From Ovis canadensis (lineage: Eukaryota > Chordata > Mammalia > Artiodactyla > Bovidae): a stretch of 64,000 nt of DNA. How positions within the stretch are numbered: the stretch's first letter is position 1; every line of letters begins with the position of its first letter. The stretch is taken from contig NC_091251.1 in the NCBI RefSeq assembly GCF_042477335.2, forward strand, positions 36,596,501 to 36,660,500, written 5' to 3'. Positions 22,974-33,116 of the stretch are shown piece by piece. Position numbers and translations under genes: made by a program. The notes beneath the pieces were generated by a model. The model was given only the letters and a program-made list of their open reading frames with translations, made no database searches and had not been told where the DNA came from.

Positions 22974-23159
22974 GACAGCACTGCAAAGGCCCTATAGCAG
23001 ATGGATGCCTAGGCGGTTGGAGGAACAGTAAAGAGCCCAGTGTGGCTGGAGTGGGTGAGTGATAGGGTCAGAAGGGTCCAGAGGCCAGATCATGGAAGCC
23101 TCAGAGACCATTAGAAGGACTGTGTTGGAGGGCTGAAAAAAAGGAAAAAAAAAAAAAAG
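22974..23159 (+). repeat. Old interspersed repeat, right half
   Basis: CACTGCAAAGGCCCTATAGC, GCCCAGTGTGGCTGGAGTG and GGCCAGATCATGGAAGCC are typical of an old, widespread mammalian repeat whose name I am not sure of. It is the continuation of 21180-21496, split by the BovB insertion. Confidence 0.5.
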
Positions 23160-23375
23160 GACTGTGGTGGCTCAGTGGTAAAGAGTCACCTGCCAATGCA
23201 GGAAACACAGGAAGCACAGCTTTGATTCCTGGGCTGGGAAGATCCCCTAGAATAGGAAATGGCAACCTGCTCCAGTATTCTTGCTTGGAAGTTTCCATGA
23301 ACAGAAGAGCCTGGCAGATTACAGTCCATGGGGTTGCAAAGAGTCGAACATGACTGAGCAACTGAGCATGCACAC
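23160..23375 (+). mobile_element. Bov-tA SINE
   Basis: tRNA-like head (GTGGCTCAGTGGTAAAGAGT), B box TTTGATTCC, Bov-A body (ATGGCAACCTGCTCCAGTAT), ending GAGCAACTGAGCATGCACAC. Confidence 0.93.
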
Positions 23376-23444
23376 ACAGGTTTTGCTGTGTACACAGCGG
23401 GGAGCCTAGGAGGGTTCTAAGCAGAGGAATAAAGAGAGTTTCAG

Positions 23445-23575
23445 GGTGGCCTAGTGGCTAGGAGTCCAGACTTTCATTGCCATGGCCTGAGTTCAATCCC
23501 TGGTCAGGAAGCAGATCCTGCAAGCTGCATAGTAAAAAAAAAAAAAAAAAAAAAAAACCACACACACACCAAAAA
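23445..23575 (+). mobile_element. CHR-type SINE with long A tail
   Basis: GGCCTAGTGGCTAGGAGTCC, TTCAATCCCTGGTCAGGAAG, then about 24 A residues followed by a short (CA)n. Confidence 0.85.
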
Positions 23576-25609
23576 ACGCAGAGGAGAAGAAGATCTATCT
23601 GTTTAAAGATTCCCTGGCTGTTGTGCGTATGTGACTGCCGAGAAGCCACATGAACCATCCAGGTCGTGCAAATCTGAGTCATACAGTTTGTGTTCTGGTC
23701 CAGAAGTTAGGATTTTGAGTCAGGGAGGTGGGGTGTATGTTTTGAGGTTGGGGACGTCATTTTAGTAGCTGGAGAGCACAGCTGTGGGTCAGGATGGAGA
23801 ATCTCTGGAAGAAAAAAATGGTGCTGGAGTGAGAAACACCACTAGATGGCAGCAGAGAACCAGGAGCAGGTTAGCACAGGCCTCCGACTCCCCTGGTTGC
23901 CCCTTGGTGAGGCCTTGGCGGTGCTAACAGCATTCACTGCTTTGTTCAGGCGCCTGATTCTTTGTAGTTTGAACTTCTGGGTAGAGAATTGTGCCTGTGC
24001 TGCTGTAGGAATGCAAGGGTTAAGGCAGAATGTGGACAGAAGGCACATCAGCCCAGGCCAGTCCTGCCCTGGACTGGAGGCTGGGATTAGAGAGGGGGTG
24101 GAAAGGCCAAGAGCTCATTTGGATTCCTCGCCTGCCGGACTCCTCCTCACTTCTTATTATTCTAGAGTGAGATGATTCCAAACCACAGCTTGCACTGCCC
24201 TCTGCTCTTGTGTTTTCCTGTTAACATAATTATCCAGTGTGCTCTTCGACTTCATCGTGTGGGGTTCTAAAAAAAGTCTACCTTAGTGTTCTGTGAAAGT
24301 AAATATGGCCACGCTGTCTCAGGTCAAAGGGAAGAGGGAGTCAACGTTTAGATTTGCCCGTGAAAACTGAACAGTTAAGCCGACTGTTTACACAGTTCAG
24401 GCTGAAACCCTTACTTTGCCTCCACTGTTTGGATAAGGCAGGTGATTTCGTTTATTTATTCACTGAAACTGTACAGTTTCCAAGATCTGCTTCACTTTGC
24501 ACTCGGTAGGATAATTTTGCCATGTTTCCTTCACTGCATTCACAGGGCGAGAAAGGATGGAGGAAGGGGAATAAGGTTAGGGAGAACAAAAGGAGTCAGG
24601 CATCAGGCCAAGGACTGGTCGGGAAGGCTGGCAGAAGGGAGAAAAGACAAATTAAAGAGGGGAGAGAAGACAAAATGGTGGGAGAGGAGATGAGGGGGAA
24701 GCAAGCCTCTATGTAGGGCTGCGAGGTAGCCTCCTTCTCTTTCTAGTGTCATCGTCTCTGCTCTTGGCCTAACCTTCCCCTGGGCCACTGCTGTGTGTGT
24801 GTGGTGTATGGTGCATGTGTGTGTGTTTAAAGTTGCTGGGGCTGGTGTTGTAAAAATCCCAACAGTGCCAGGTGGACCTCTGCCTGTCTTCCCCTCAGGA
24901 CAACAGCTGCTACTTCCTCTAGCCCTTGTTGGAAGGGGTGGAGGGGGCCTGGGAGAGAGGAGGCCGAACCTGGATTGGTGCCCACCCTTCAGAGCCCAGG
25001 CGCTCTCTCTTCTGGAGTTCTACACAGCCTCTGGAGACCCATGGAAAGCCCATGAGCCTTTCCTTCCAAGCAGGAGCAGATCCAAGTTCTGTTATTCTGT
25101 GTTGCTCCTAGGATAAATAAAGGTAATGGACTCATTTTTGCAGACGAGGAAAGTGAAACAAATAGCAAGTTGGGGTCAGATGTGGGATTCGCTTTGGGTC
25201 TTTGAATTCTCATGACCTCTCCTGGAACAGCTGGGATCTGTAGGAGGCAGCAGTGACAGAAGGTTGGAATCCTTGGCTCCTTTAGACCAGCCAGGATGTA
25301 GGGGTGGGGAACCTGGTCTGGGCTTGAGAGGCCTCACCAGGTCACTTTGTCCCGTAAGCCATTGCCAGTTCCTCATTTGTCTATGGAATAAGTTAAAAAT
25401 TCCTTAGCTTGATGCCCAAGGTCTGCCACAATCTGGCAAACCTGCCTTTCTGACTTCGTCTCTGACTTTTCTCCCACTGAGTGCCTCAGTCTCAGCCAGG
25501 CTGGGTTTTTTTCTTTCCTCAAACATGCCTTTCATAATTCTCCCCACCCCCTCTTTTTTTTTTTTTTTCATGCTTCGAGGCTGCAACTATCTCGCTTTTT
25601 TCCTCCTTC
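23576..25609. other. Intergenic, nothing recognised
   Basis: About 2 kb without a recognisable exon or ruminant repeat. 24540-24700 is purine-rich, and a short TG-rich stretch lies near 24790-24830. The 107-109 codon frames at 23846 and 24793 have no known domain and no Kozak or splice support. Confidence 0.4.
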
Positions 25610-26115
25610 AGTATATTTTATTGAAGTACAGTTGACTTACAATGTTTCAGGTGCACAGTAAGGTAATTCAGTTATACGTATACACATACATTATTTTCAG
25701 ATTATTTTCCACTATAGGTTATTACAAGATACTGACTATAGCTCCCTGTGCTATACAGTAAAACTTTGTTGCTTGATGTGTATCTATTTCTTTTAATTAG
25801 AAATCTAGTATTCTATTCATACTAAGTCAAACAAGTGGAATCAAAATGTCATAAATTTTGGGGGCAAAAAATTCATACGTTTTCTAAAATATATATTATA
25901 CATGCTATTCATATTTAAAAAAATTTTATTTTGTATTGGAATATAACCGATTAACAACATTGTGATACTTTCAGGCGAACAGCAAAGGGACTCAGACATA
26001 CATATACTTATATCCATTCTCCCCCAAACTCCCGTTGCGTCCAGGTTTCGACATAACATTGAGCAGGGTTCCATGTGCTATACAGTAGGCTCATAATTCT
26101 CTTTATCTCCACTTA
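25610..26115 (-). mobile_element. Two L1 3'-end fragments, antisense
   Basis: 25610-25850 (ATTGAAGTACAGTTGACTTAC, GCTATACAGTAAAACTTTG) and 25905-26115 (TTGTATTGGAATATAACCG, CAGCAAAGGGACTCAGACAT, GCTATACAGTAGGCTC) are separate copies of the artiodactyl L1 3' region in the same orientation. Confidence 0.8.
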
Positions 26116-26973
26116 ATTGTTCCTCGAGATCCATTCAAAGGTTTCAATTTCCCTCCAAAAAGCTTTCTTTGGCCTTCCTAATTCAGAGGGATCTCTCTCG
26201 TCTTTAAATTCCTACATTTACTGTCGTCAAAATGTATAATTTTCTGCCTTAAATCACTGGTTATTTCTTCATATATATTTGTTTCCCTCCAGTTTTGACT
26301 GTCAATTCCCAGAAGACAAGGACCATCTGTTATACTATTCCCACAGGGTACAGCACAGTTAGTGACCCTAAAGGATTTAAATTCTAGGTTAGAAGGCATT
26401 TGTCCTGCCCTTGAGTGATCCCATTCCCAGGTGGTATCACCTGAATGATCCCAGTCCCAGTTGAGGAACTGACAGTGCAGCTGCTGAACTCTAACCCCGG
26501 GGTGAAGGTCAAACTATGACAAGGAGGTTGAAGTGGTTGAAACAATCCTCTGAGTTCAAGGACAACCCAGGACAGTTTGCTATTTGAACCATTCGATTTG
26601 GAAAGGGCGAAGGTAAAGCCACCGAGATTGTAGTGAGCTTGCTTAGGCTCCCCCTGGATCATAGGGAATCATCTTTGTCCTTGTCAGTCTCGCCAGTGGT
26701 TCTAGAATCCTACCCCTGGGGAGGGGAGGAGGGAGAGAATGTGTACATGGCTGTATGCAGAGAGTCAGTTTCAGGGGAAAATAACAAAAGGTTGTTTCAG
26801 TGATGAACTGTCAGTAGTCCTCTGGCTGGCAGAAGAACCAGCACCATCACAAGCAAAGTCAAACAAACAAACAAAAAATCTCTAAGTTTTAGATATTTAC
26901 CAATCCTTTTCAATACGTAAGGTATAAGTAAGTTTGCTCTTGTTAGGAAATCTGATTCTGTCATTAGACCAGA
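26116..26973. other. Intergenic, nothing recognised
   Basis: No supported exon. 26400-26460 contains a loose repetition of a GATCCCA-TTCCCAG word. Confidence 0.4.
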
Positions 26974-27168
26974 AGTTTTCAACCTCAGCACAAGCTCCAT
27001 TTTCATCTGGGTGCATCTTTGTTGTGGGAGCTGTCTTGTGCAATGTAAGACGTTGAGCAGCATCTCTGGCCTCTACCCACTAGATGCCAGTAGCGCCTCC
27101 CAGTTGTGACAACCAAAAAAGGCTCCAGACATGATTAACTGCTCCCCCTTGAGAGCCACTGAATTAGA
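26974..27168 (+). mobile_element. MER20-like hAT-Charlie DNA transposon
   Basis: TTTTCAACCTCAGCACAAGC, CTTTGTTGTGGGAGCTGTC, GCAGCATCTCTGGCCTCTAC, CACTAGATGCCAGTAGCGCC and TTGAGAGCCACTGAATTAG are in the order of the MER20 consensus as I remember it. Old and immobile. Confidence 0.8.
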
Positions 27169-27784
27169 CAGGTGGCCTCAAGCAAGCTGCTGTCCATCTC
27201 TAAAAGTTTCTTCATCTCTAGGATGATTATTGTATAAGTAAAGTCCAGTATAACAGGGCAACAATTTCACAAATCTCAGGCCTCAGGAGCAGATGAAACC
27301 ATGACAAGGATGTCAGAATGGATGAAGCAATACTACGGATCAGGATGGGATTTTAAAGACCAAACCACAAGGATTGAAGATTGAAACTTAAAGGCCAATC
27401 ATACACTCAGCACTTTTTCTGGTCCCACGATCATGACTTTGTAACATATGTTCATCTGTGTGTTGTTCCTACTGAATTGTAAATTTAATCTGGACTGGAA
27501 CTGTCTCATTTACTTTTCTATTTCCCCCAATATTTGTTGTAGTGCTTTTCAGGTAGTATTTAACAATTTTAAAATATTTTCAAGCAATTAGCATGGGGCA
27601 TGACTAATAGAAGGCTTGGTGAAGACGAATTTAAGTCAGGCATTACAGAGGGCTCTAGATTGGCATTGGGGATGTGGGGAGGTCACTTGGCTCATTCGGG
27701 GAATATAAGACTTGCCAATGTTGAGTGAGCTGGGAATAAAAAGTAAGTTGGTATAGGAGCATAACTAGTTATCTATTTATATAT
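27169..27784. other. Intergenic, nothing recognised
   Basis: No exon or repeat assigned. Confidence 0.4.
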
Positions 27785-27925
27785 TGTTCAATGACTAAAA
27801 GGCATTTCCATACTGACTCTCTCATTTTATTCTCACAGCCTCATGAGGAAAGGAAGGCATCAACCCCATTGTCTAGAAGAGGAAACAGAAGCTCAGTAGG
27901 TTAACCTGAGATCATGTCCTAAACT
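27785..27925 (+). repeat. MIR fragment
   Basis: TCTCATTTTATTCTCACAGCC, CCCCATTGTCTAGAAGAGG, AAACAGAAGCTCAGTAGGTTAA: the usual MIR core order. Confidence 0.75.
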
Positions 27926-28639
27926 TTTATGATGTGTTGTTCCATTTCTGTAATTGTGCAAGTGGAGGTCAGTGATGAAGGGGGAGTAGCAAATGAAGGA
28001 AGTGGAAGACCAAGCAGCATGAAAAGCCCCTTTCTCTTCCAAGGGAAGCTGCAGCCTTGAGCAAATAAGGAAGAGGTGGCATGGTCTGAGACTGGGGCCA
28101 CACAATGCTAGCTTCCTCAAAACAAAGACTTGAGTCAGCCAGGCTCTGGCACCACCCTTCATGGGCTCCCACAGAGTGTTGGCTGATAGACCAGCCTGAA
28201 GGATACAGATGAACCACCTGCCTGTGTGGGCTTTCCCCTCACCTGCCTAGCTGTGCACATTTCCCTAAGGAGATGCTCCAAACAGAGGCTTCTTAAACAT
28301 GACCTCTGGGTTGATCTCCACATGAACTGGCTCAGGAGAACTGAGGGTGGGGATGCGAGTGGGAGGAGAGAGCAGCATTCTGGCTAGAGGAGATAACATG
28401 AACAAGCTGCGGTGGAGGCAGGCAGGGATGGAGATGCAGCTGGAGACAGGGTGGGGCCACGTCAGGGAGGTCTTCTGTCCCATGAGATGGAGAGTCCTCT
28501 TGTGGTTGGAGAGTGTGTCGTGTCCAAGAGAAGGGAGATCCTGTGCAGGAGAAGGAATAGGAATGGAAGAGACAAGTTCCAGGAAAATCTTAGTCAAGAG
28601 ATTGTCAGGGCTACGTGACTGAGGGACTCGAGCTCATAC
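27926..28639. other. Intergenic, nothing recognised
   Basis: No exon or repeat assigned. Confidence 0.4.
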
Positions 28640-28860
28640 CAGTGCCAGGCCCTGGGCTAAGAGCTTCTGATATACATCTTCATGAATGCTAATACTGCTT
28701 CAAGGTATGGAATATTATCCTCACTGACAGATGAAGAAACTGAAACTTATACTGGTTTAGTGAACTAAGCCTGGAAGCATCAGAGCCAGGATTCAATTCC
28801 TGGTCTGTTTGGCTCAACACAAACCAGGCTCTTAACCATCTTGTAGTACTGCCTCCAAAT
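28640..28860 (+). repeat. MIR fragment
   Basis: CCAGTGCCAGGCCCTGGGC, ACTGACAGATGAAGAAACTG, GAGCCAGGATTCAATTCC, GCTCTTAACCATCTTGTAGT: nearly the whole MIR layout. Confidence 0.8.
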
Positions 28861-29009
28861 GGATGGGATTAGGGAGAGGGTAAGGTGGAGGATCACTCTC
28901 AGATTTCTTGCAGAGGTAACTGAGGAAACAGACAAGGCAGGAGGGAAAGCAAGTTGGAGGAGGATGGGTTTGGTTTTGGAGTCTGCCTTGTGTTGTCGGA
29001 AAGAGCAAG

Positions 29010-29338
29010 CCTGGACTTTGCTGGTGGTGCGGTGAGTAAGCATCCTCCTGCCAATGCAGGACCGACCGGTTCGGTCCCTGGTGCAGGAAGATTCCACATG
29101 GCTTGGGGCAACTAAGCCCTTGTGCCACAACTACTGAGCCTGCGCTCTAGAGCCCGTGAGCAGCAACTTCTAAAGCCTGTACGCCCACGCTCTGCAACGA
29201 GAAGCCACTGCGAAGAGAAGCCTGTGCATCCTGACCAGAGAGTAGCCCCTGCTCTTTGCAAGTAGGGAAAGCCTGTGCACAGCAATGAAGACCCACACAG
29301 CCATAAATGAATAAAGAAAAGAAAATTTCTTTAAAAAA
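29010..29338 (+). mobile_element. CHR-1-type SINE with 11-bp TSD
   Basis: Long CHR form: CTTTGCTGGTGGTGCGGTG head, GCAACTAAGCCCTTGTGCC, CTAGAGCCCGTGAGCAGC, CAATGAAGACCCACACAGCC, and an A-rich tail. Perfect duplications GAAAGAGCAAG lie at 28999-29009 and 29339-29349. Confidence 0.93.
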
Positions 29339-29349
29339 GAAAGAGCAAG

Positions 29350-30734
29350 GTTAAGGGGCTGTGAATGAGGAACACCCATGCATCTCCCCGTGCCCCCTAC
29401 CCCTTGTGAATCACACACCGGCCTTGGAACACTCAGGGTTCTGTTCTGACTCTCTTTTCCTGCTCTCCAGGGAGAGAATGGTAAGCTGTCCTAAGACACA
29501 ACCTGGACAACAGGTGCTGGAGGCAAGGCCCAGAGGCCTGTGGAAGTCCAGGACTGTGAAGGGGCAGGGGTTGATGAAAAAGATGTAGTAGCCTGGCATT
29601 TGTTTTTTTTTAAACAGCAAGAATCTGATCTATTGGGCACTGGCCCACACCGCCTCAAGCCCAGGCTACGCTGTCTACTCCCACCTGACAAGTTTGAGCC
29701 TTCGGGGTCAGCCCTCATAGGTTTCCAGGAGGGCCCTGACGCTAAAGGGCCTGAGGCTACAAGGTCAGCATGATCACCACTGGAGCGCAGCTGGTGACGG
29801 AGACGGTGAGGGGTCCACAGAATGGTCTTTGGTTCTTAGCCCTGCACTCAGGAGGCAGGGAGGCTCCCTTGTACATGTGGCCCTGGGGCCCCCAGGAGTG
29901 GGACGAGAGAGTAGGAGACCCCCTGTTCTCTGAGGGTCAGGAGTAAGCAGCACCTTGCTTCTCAGAAACATGCCAGAGCTTTCTTTATCACCTTTCCACG
30001 GGAGCAGGGCCTGTGAACCAGAGAAGACATCAAAGGAAGCCTAAGAACCAGGGGATTTCTGGCACAGAGGCTGGAACTTAGTGTTCTGATGACACCAGGG
30101 AGGAGGAGAGCAGAAGGTAAATGGCTCTTTCCTCCTCCTCATCCAGCCCCCTCAGCCCAGGGGCTCCTCAAACCCAGGGGACATGCCCTCCTCCCAAACC
30201 AGTCTTTATCCACCAACCTTTCTAGCCTCTTCTCTCACCTGTTGGCTGTCCTTGGCCTCAGGCAGGAGGACTCCGCCTCTGTCCTGCTGCCTTCCAGCTC
30301 CCGTCCCTCCTCAGCTGCAGTCAGGCAAGTGCTGTGGAGCCTGTCACTTCTGGACCCTCCGCATTTTTACCAGAAGGACTAACCGGGCCAGGGTAATCAG
30401 GAAGAGCCTCTTACCCAAGGACCACTTGGACCTCTTATTTCGTAAGTGTCACAGCTCCCAGATGGATGGGGTGAAGCTGAGATTCTAAGGTAGACCCAGG
30501 GTCAGGGGGAATGGTTAGAGTTGGCCGACCAGCGGGGTGAGCTTGGGCAAATGTCTCCTCTGTCTGATGCATGAGGACTTGGGCTGGATGATCTCTGAGG
30601 GACAGTTGGGCCTTGAAGGCATAGGGGAGGGCACACTGGGGAGGCTGGGGGCACAATGGAGGCTCTGGGCAGGGACAGCCAGCCACCCAGGCCCACCTCT
30701 GTCTCCAACCACCTTAACTCTGTCAGCAGGAAGA
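29350..30734. other. 5' flank of RNASE13
   Basis: No recognised repeat except a possible MIR remnant near 30540-30610. RNase A genes usually have a noncoding exon upstream of the coding exon, so the RNASE13 first exon and promoter should be here, but I could not place them. Confidence 0.4.
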
Positions 30735-31196
30735 ATGGCACCACTTGCGGCCCAGCTCCTCTTCCTCCAGGTTGTTCTAGGGACAGCTTTGGTTGACAAC
30801 ATCAAGACTCAGCTTGCCATCAAGAACTTCCGTACCTTACACGTTGACTATCCCAAGGTTACCTACGCCAAAGGTTTCCAAGGTTACTGCAATGGTCTGA
30901 TGTCCTATGTTCGGGGCAGGCAAGAAAGCTGGTATTGCCCAAAGACCCATTATGTCTTACATGCCCCTTGGACAACCATCTGGAATTTCTGCAAGTACAG
31001 TGAGAGCTTCTGTGAGAATTACAATGAATACTGCACGCTCACCCAGGACTCCGTCCCGCTCACAATTTGCTCCCTGTACTACAGACAGCCGCCCACCAGC
31101 TGCCGCTACAACAGCACCCTGACCAACCAAAGGCTCTATCTGCTCTGCTCTGAAAAGTATGATGGTGAACCCATAGATATCATTGGCCTCTACTAG
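30735..31196 (+). CDS. RNASE13: Ribonuclease-like protein 13
   Basis: A 153-residue secreted RNase A-fold protein encoded in one exon. The start at 30735 follows a splice acceptor (…CTGTCAGCAG, exon from 30730) and opens a signal peptide of about 19 residues (MAPLAAQLLFLQVVLGTAL). The upstream in-frame codons belong to the intron. Eight cysteines are present, and the blocks GYCNGLMSY, FCKYSESFCENYNEYC and YNSTLTNQ (with an N-glycosylation site) identify it as RNASE13. The family signature CKxxNTF is replaced by CKYSESF. The C terminus ends in DIIGLY with no counterpart of the second catalytic His, so RNase activity is unlikely, as reported for human RNases 9-13. In mammals the late RNASE9-13 group is linked to the male reproductive tract (general knowledge). 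TPPP2 lies convergently downstream. Confidence 0.95.
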   Translation: MAPLAAQLLFLQVVLGTALVDNIKTQLAIKNFRTLHVDYPKVTYAKGFQGYCNGLMSYVRGRQESWYCPKTHYVLHAPWTTIWNFCKYSESFCENYNEYCTLTQDSVPLTICSLYYRQPPTSCRYNSTLTNQRLYLLCSEKYDGEPIDIIGLY

Positions 31197-32115
31197 GAAG
31201 GGAGGCCTTTGGTCTGAAACCACCCCCGCAACTCCCTGCCCACGGCCGCTGCTACACACTAGCCTGTCCCCACTCCCAAAGCTCAGATTCCTGGTACAAG
31301 GCTTCCTCTCCGACTTCACAGGCAGGCAGAGTCCCATCCCAAGAGACCAGGGAGGCAGGAAGTATGTCCAGACTTTTGGTCACCATGCAAAGTTGTGCTG
31401 TCTTCTCGGCCTTTTCTGTCTTGCTTCCCTCCCCCCACCACCCCACCACCATTCTCGCTCTCCCACAGACCGTTTTACCCACCCAAGAAGCTGACTGTGT
31501 CCAGTTGGCAGCGACTGTCCATCTACTGGGCCAGATCCTGAATCCTGGCCGGAGTCCCAGAGCCTCAGCTACACCATGGCACCGGTTCTGAGTCTCAAAT
31601 CCTCTCCCTGCCACCTTTCCCTTCTCGGTCTTCCCCATCTCCCTTACGATTCCCTCCACTCGTTCACCTGTACAGTGGCCATCTCTAGCTGTAGGACCCT
31701 CCCTGAGAGTCTTGGACTCATATTAGCTTCATTTCTCCAGGACATCCCCCTCAGCTCTCAGTCTCTCCCCCACACTTCCAACCTCTTTAGTCTGCCTGTA
31801 TTCTTTCTCTGACCTCTTTTCCTTCCATCCTTCTTGCCTTGGACCACTGGAGTTTTAAATTATCTTCTCTGACCTGTTCTCCCAGAGATTCCTGCGTCCT
31901 TTTCCTTCCCGAAGCTCCTTCTGATATCCCCCCAAATCCAGGATCTGCCTCTGACAAGGCAGGGATGAAGTGGGCTCAGCTGTGGTCACAGAAGGTTTTA
32001 AAACCATATTTGAATTATGTAAGATGCAACCATTGGATGAAACTGGGAGAAGGGTACATGGGATCTCTGTACTTTTTTTTACATCTGCCTGTGAGTCTAA
32101 TCATTGCCAAATAAA
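31197..32115 (+). other. RNASE13: Probable RNASE13 3' UTR with AATAAA
   Basis: The stop codon is followed by about 910 bp free of repeats, ending at an AATAAA at 32110-32115. This is the first good plus-strand poly(A) signal, so it is the best candidate 3' end. The length is inferred. Confidence 0.5.
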
Positions 32116-32341
32116 AAGATAAAAAGCACATCTGAATTAGTTCTGATTTCATTACTTTTTCTGCAATGCATCAGAACTCCTACTCTCAGAGTCCTGGAGG
32201 TCACCCACCTCTGGCCATCTTCCTGGGCCACCCTTTGGTGGTAGGGTCAGTAGGATCTTCTGTTCCATGTCTACCATGATGGAGGTGGGTGGGGTAAAGC
32301 TCAGCTCTGGACTGGGTTGAAAATGAAGTCTCCTTACCCCT

Positions 32342-32556
32342 GTTGTGTTGTGTGCTCAGTCGTATCTGACTCTTGCGACCCCATGGACTGTAGCCCACCA
32401 GGCTCCTCTGTCTATGGAATTTTCTAGGCAAGTATATTGGAGTGGGTTGTCATTTCCTACTCCAGGGGATCTTCCTGACCCAGGGATAGAACTCACCTCT
32501 CCTGCACATCTTCTGCATTGCAGGCACATTCTCGAGCCACCGGGGAAACTCTTAGC
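32342..32556 (-). mobile_element. Bov-tA SINE, antisense
   Basis: GTGTGCTCAGTCGTATCTGA through TCTCCTGCACATCTTCTGCA to CGAGCCACCGGGGAAACTC, the reversed Bov-A body plus tRNA-like head. Confidence 0.93.
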
Positions 32557-33036
32557 TCTAGAATAAACTCATAACAGGAGTTAGGCCGAATAGATCCTTG
32601 ATCCTTGGCCACCAGATCCCTGGTGTCTATTTCTTCCCCAACAAAACATGGACTGTAACAGACGAGGAAGGTGGAGGGACAGGGAACAGTCTCATTGCTA
32701 GTATTCCGGCTGTACTATGTCAAATCGGGAATTGCTACTCCCCTTTGGGATGCTGGGGAGGGTGGATACTGGTAATGTGTGAGCACAGCTAGCAAATACT
32801 TTTGCCTGCACAGCTAGTTTATCTGTTATCTCCAAATATATTCCTCAGCCATGGTCTTAGAAGCAGCTGTTGAAGGGGATGCTACCCAGTGATGAGGAGG
32901 CCAAGTAGAATGAAGGACGTGCTTCTGGGAAGTCCTACCCTTGGGTTCCTCGGCTCTTCTGTTTCTGCACCAAGGGTCCCTCATCCTTCCGCGGGTGGAA
33001 GACAGAGCTCGTGAACTGCTTGCTGCACACACAGAT
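32557..33036. other. Intergenic between RNASE13 and TPPP2
   Basis: The two genes converge here. No additional exon or repeat is recognised. Confidence 0.4.
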
Positions 33037-33037
33037 G

Positions 33038-33043
33038 TTTATT
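33038..33043 (-). terminator. TPPP2: TPPP2 poly(A) signal AATAAA
   Basis: TTTATT on the plus strand, 74 bases past the TPPP2 stop codon, gives a short 3' UTR. Confidence 0.8.
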
Positions 33044-33116
33044 GTCCCCCCACCCCAAGCTCCCTGGTGTTCAAGATGCAGGGTCAAGGGCCAACAGGTG
33101 AAGATGAGGCTGCTCC

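Noticed and set aside
26400-27400. Possible direct repeat (TATGACAAGGAGG versus CATGACAAGGATG contexts)
   Set aside because: The shared stretch is short and the flanks drift to about 60% by eye, which is not above chance for old sequence.
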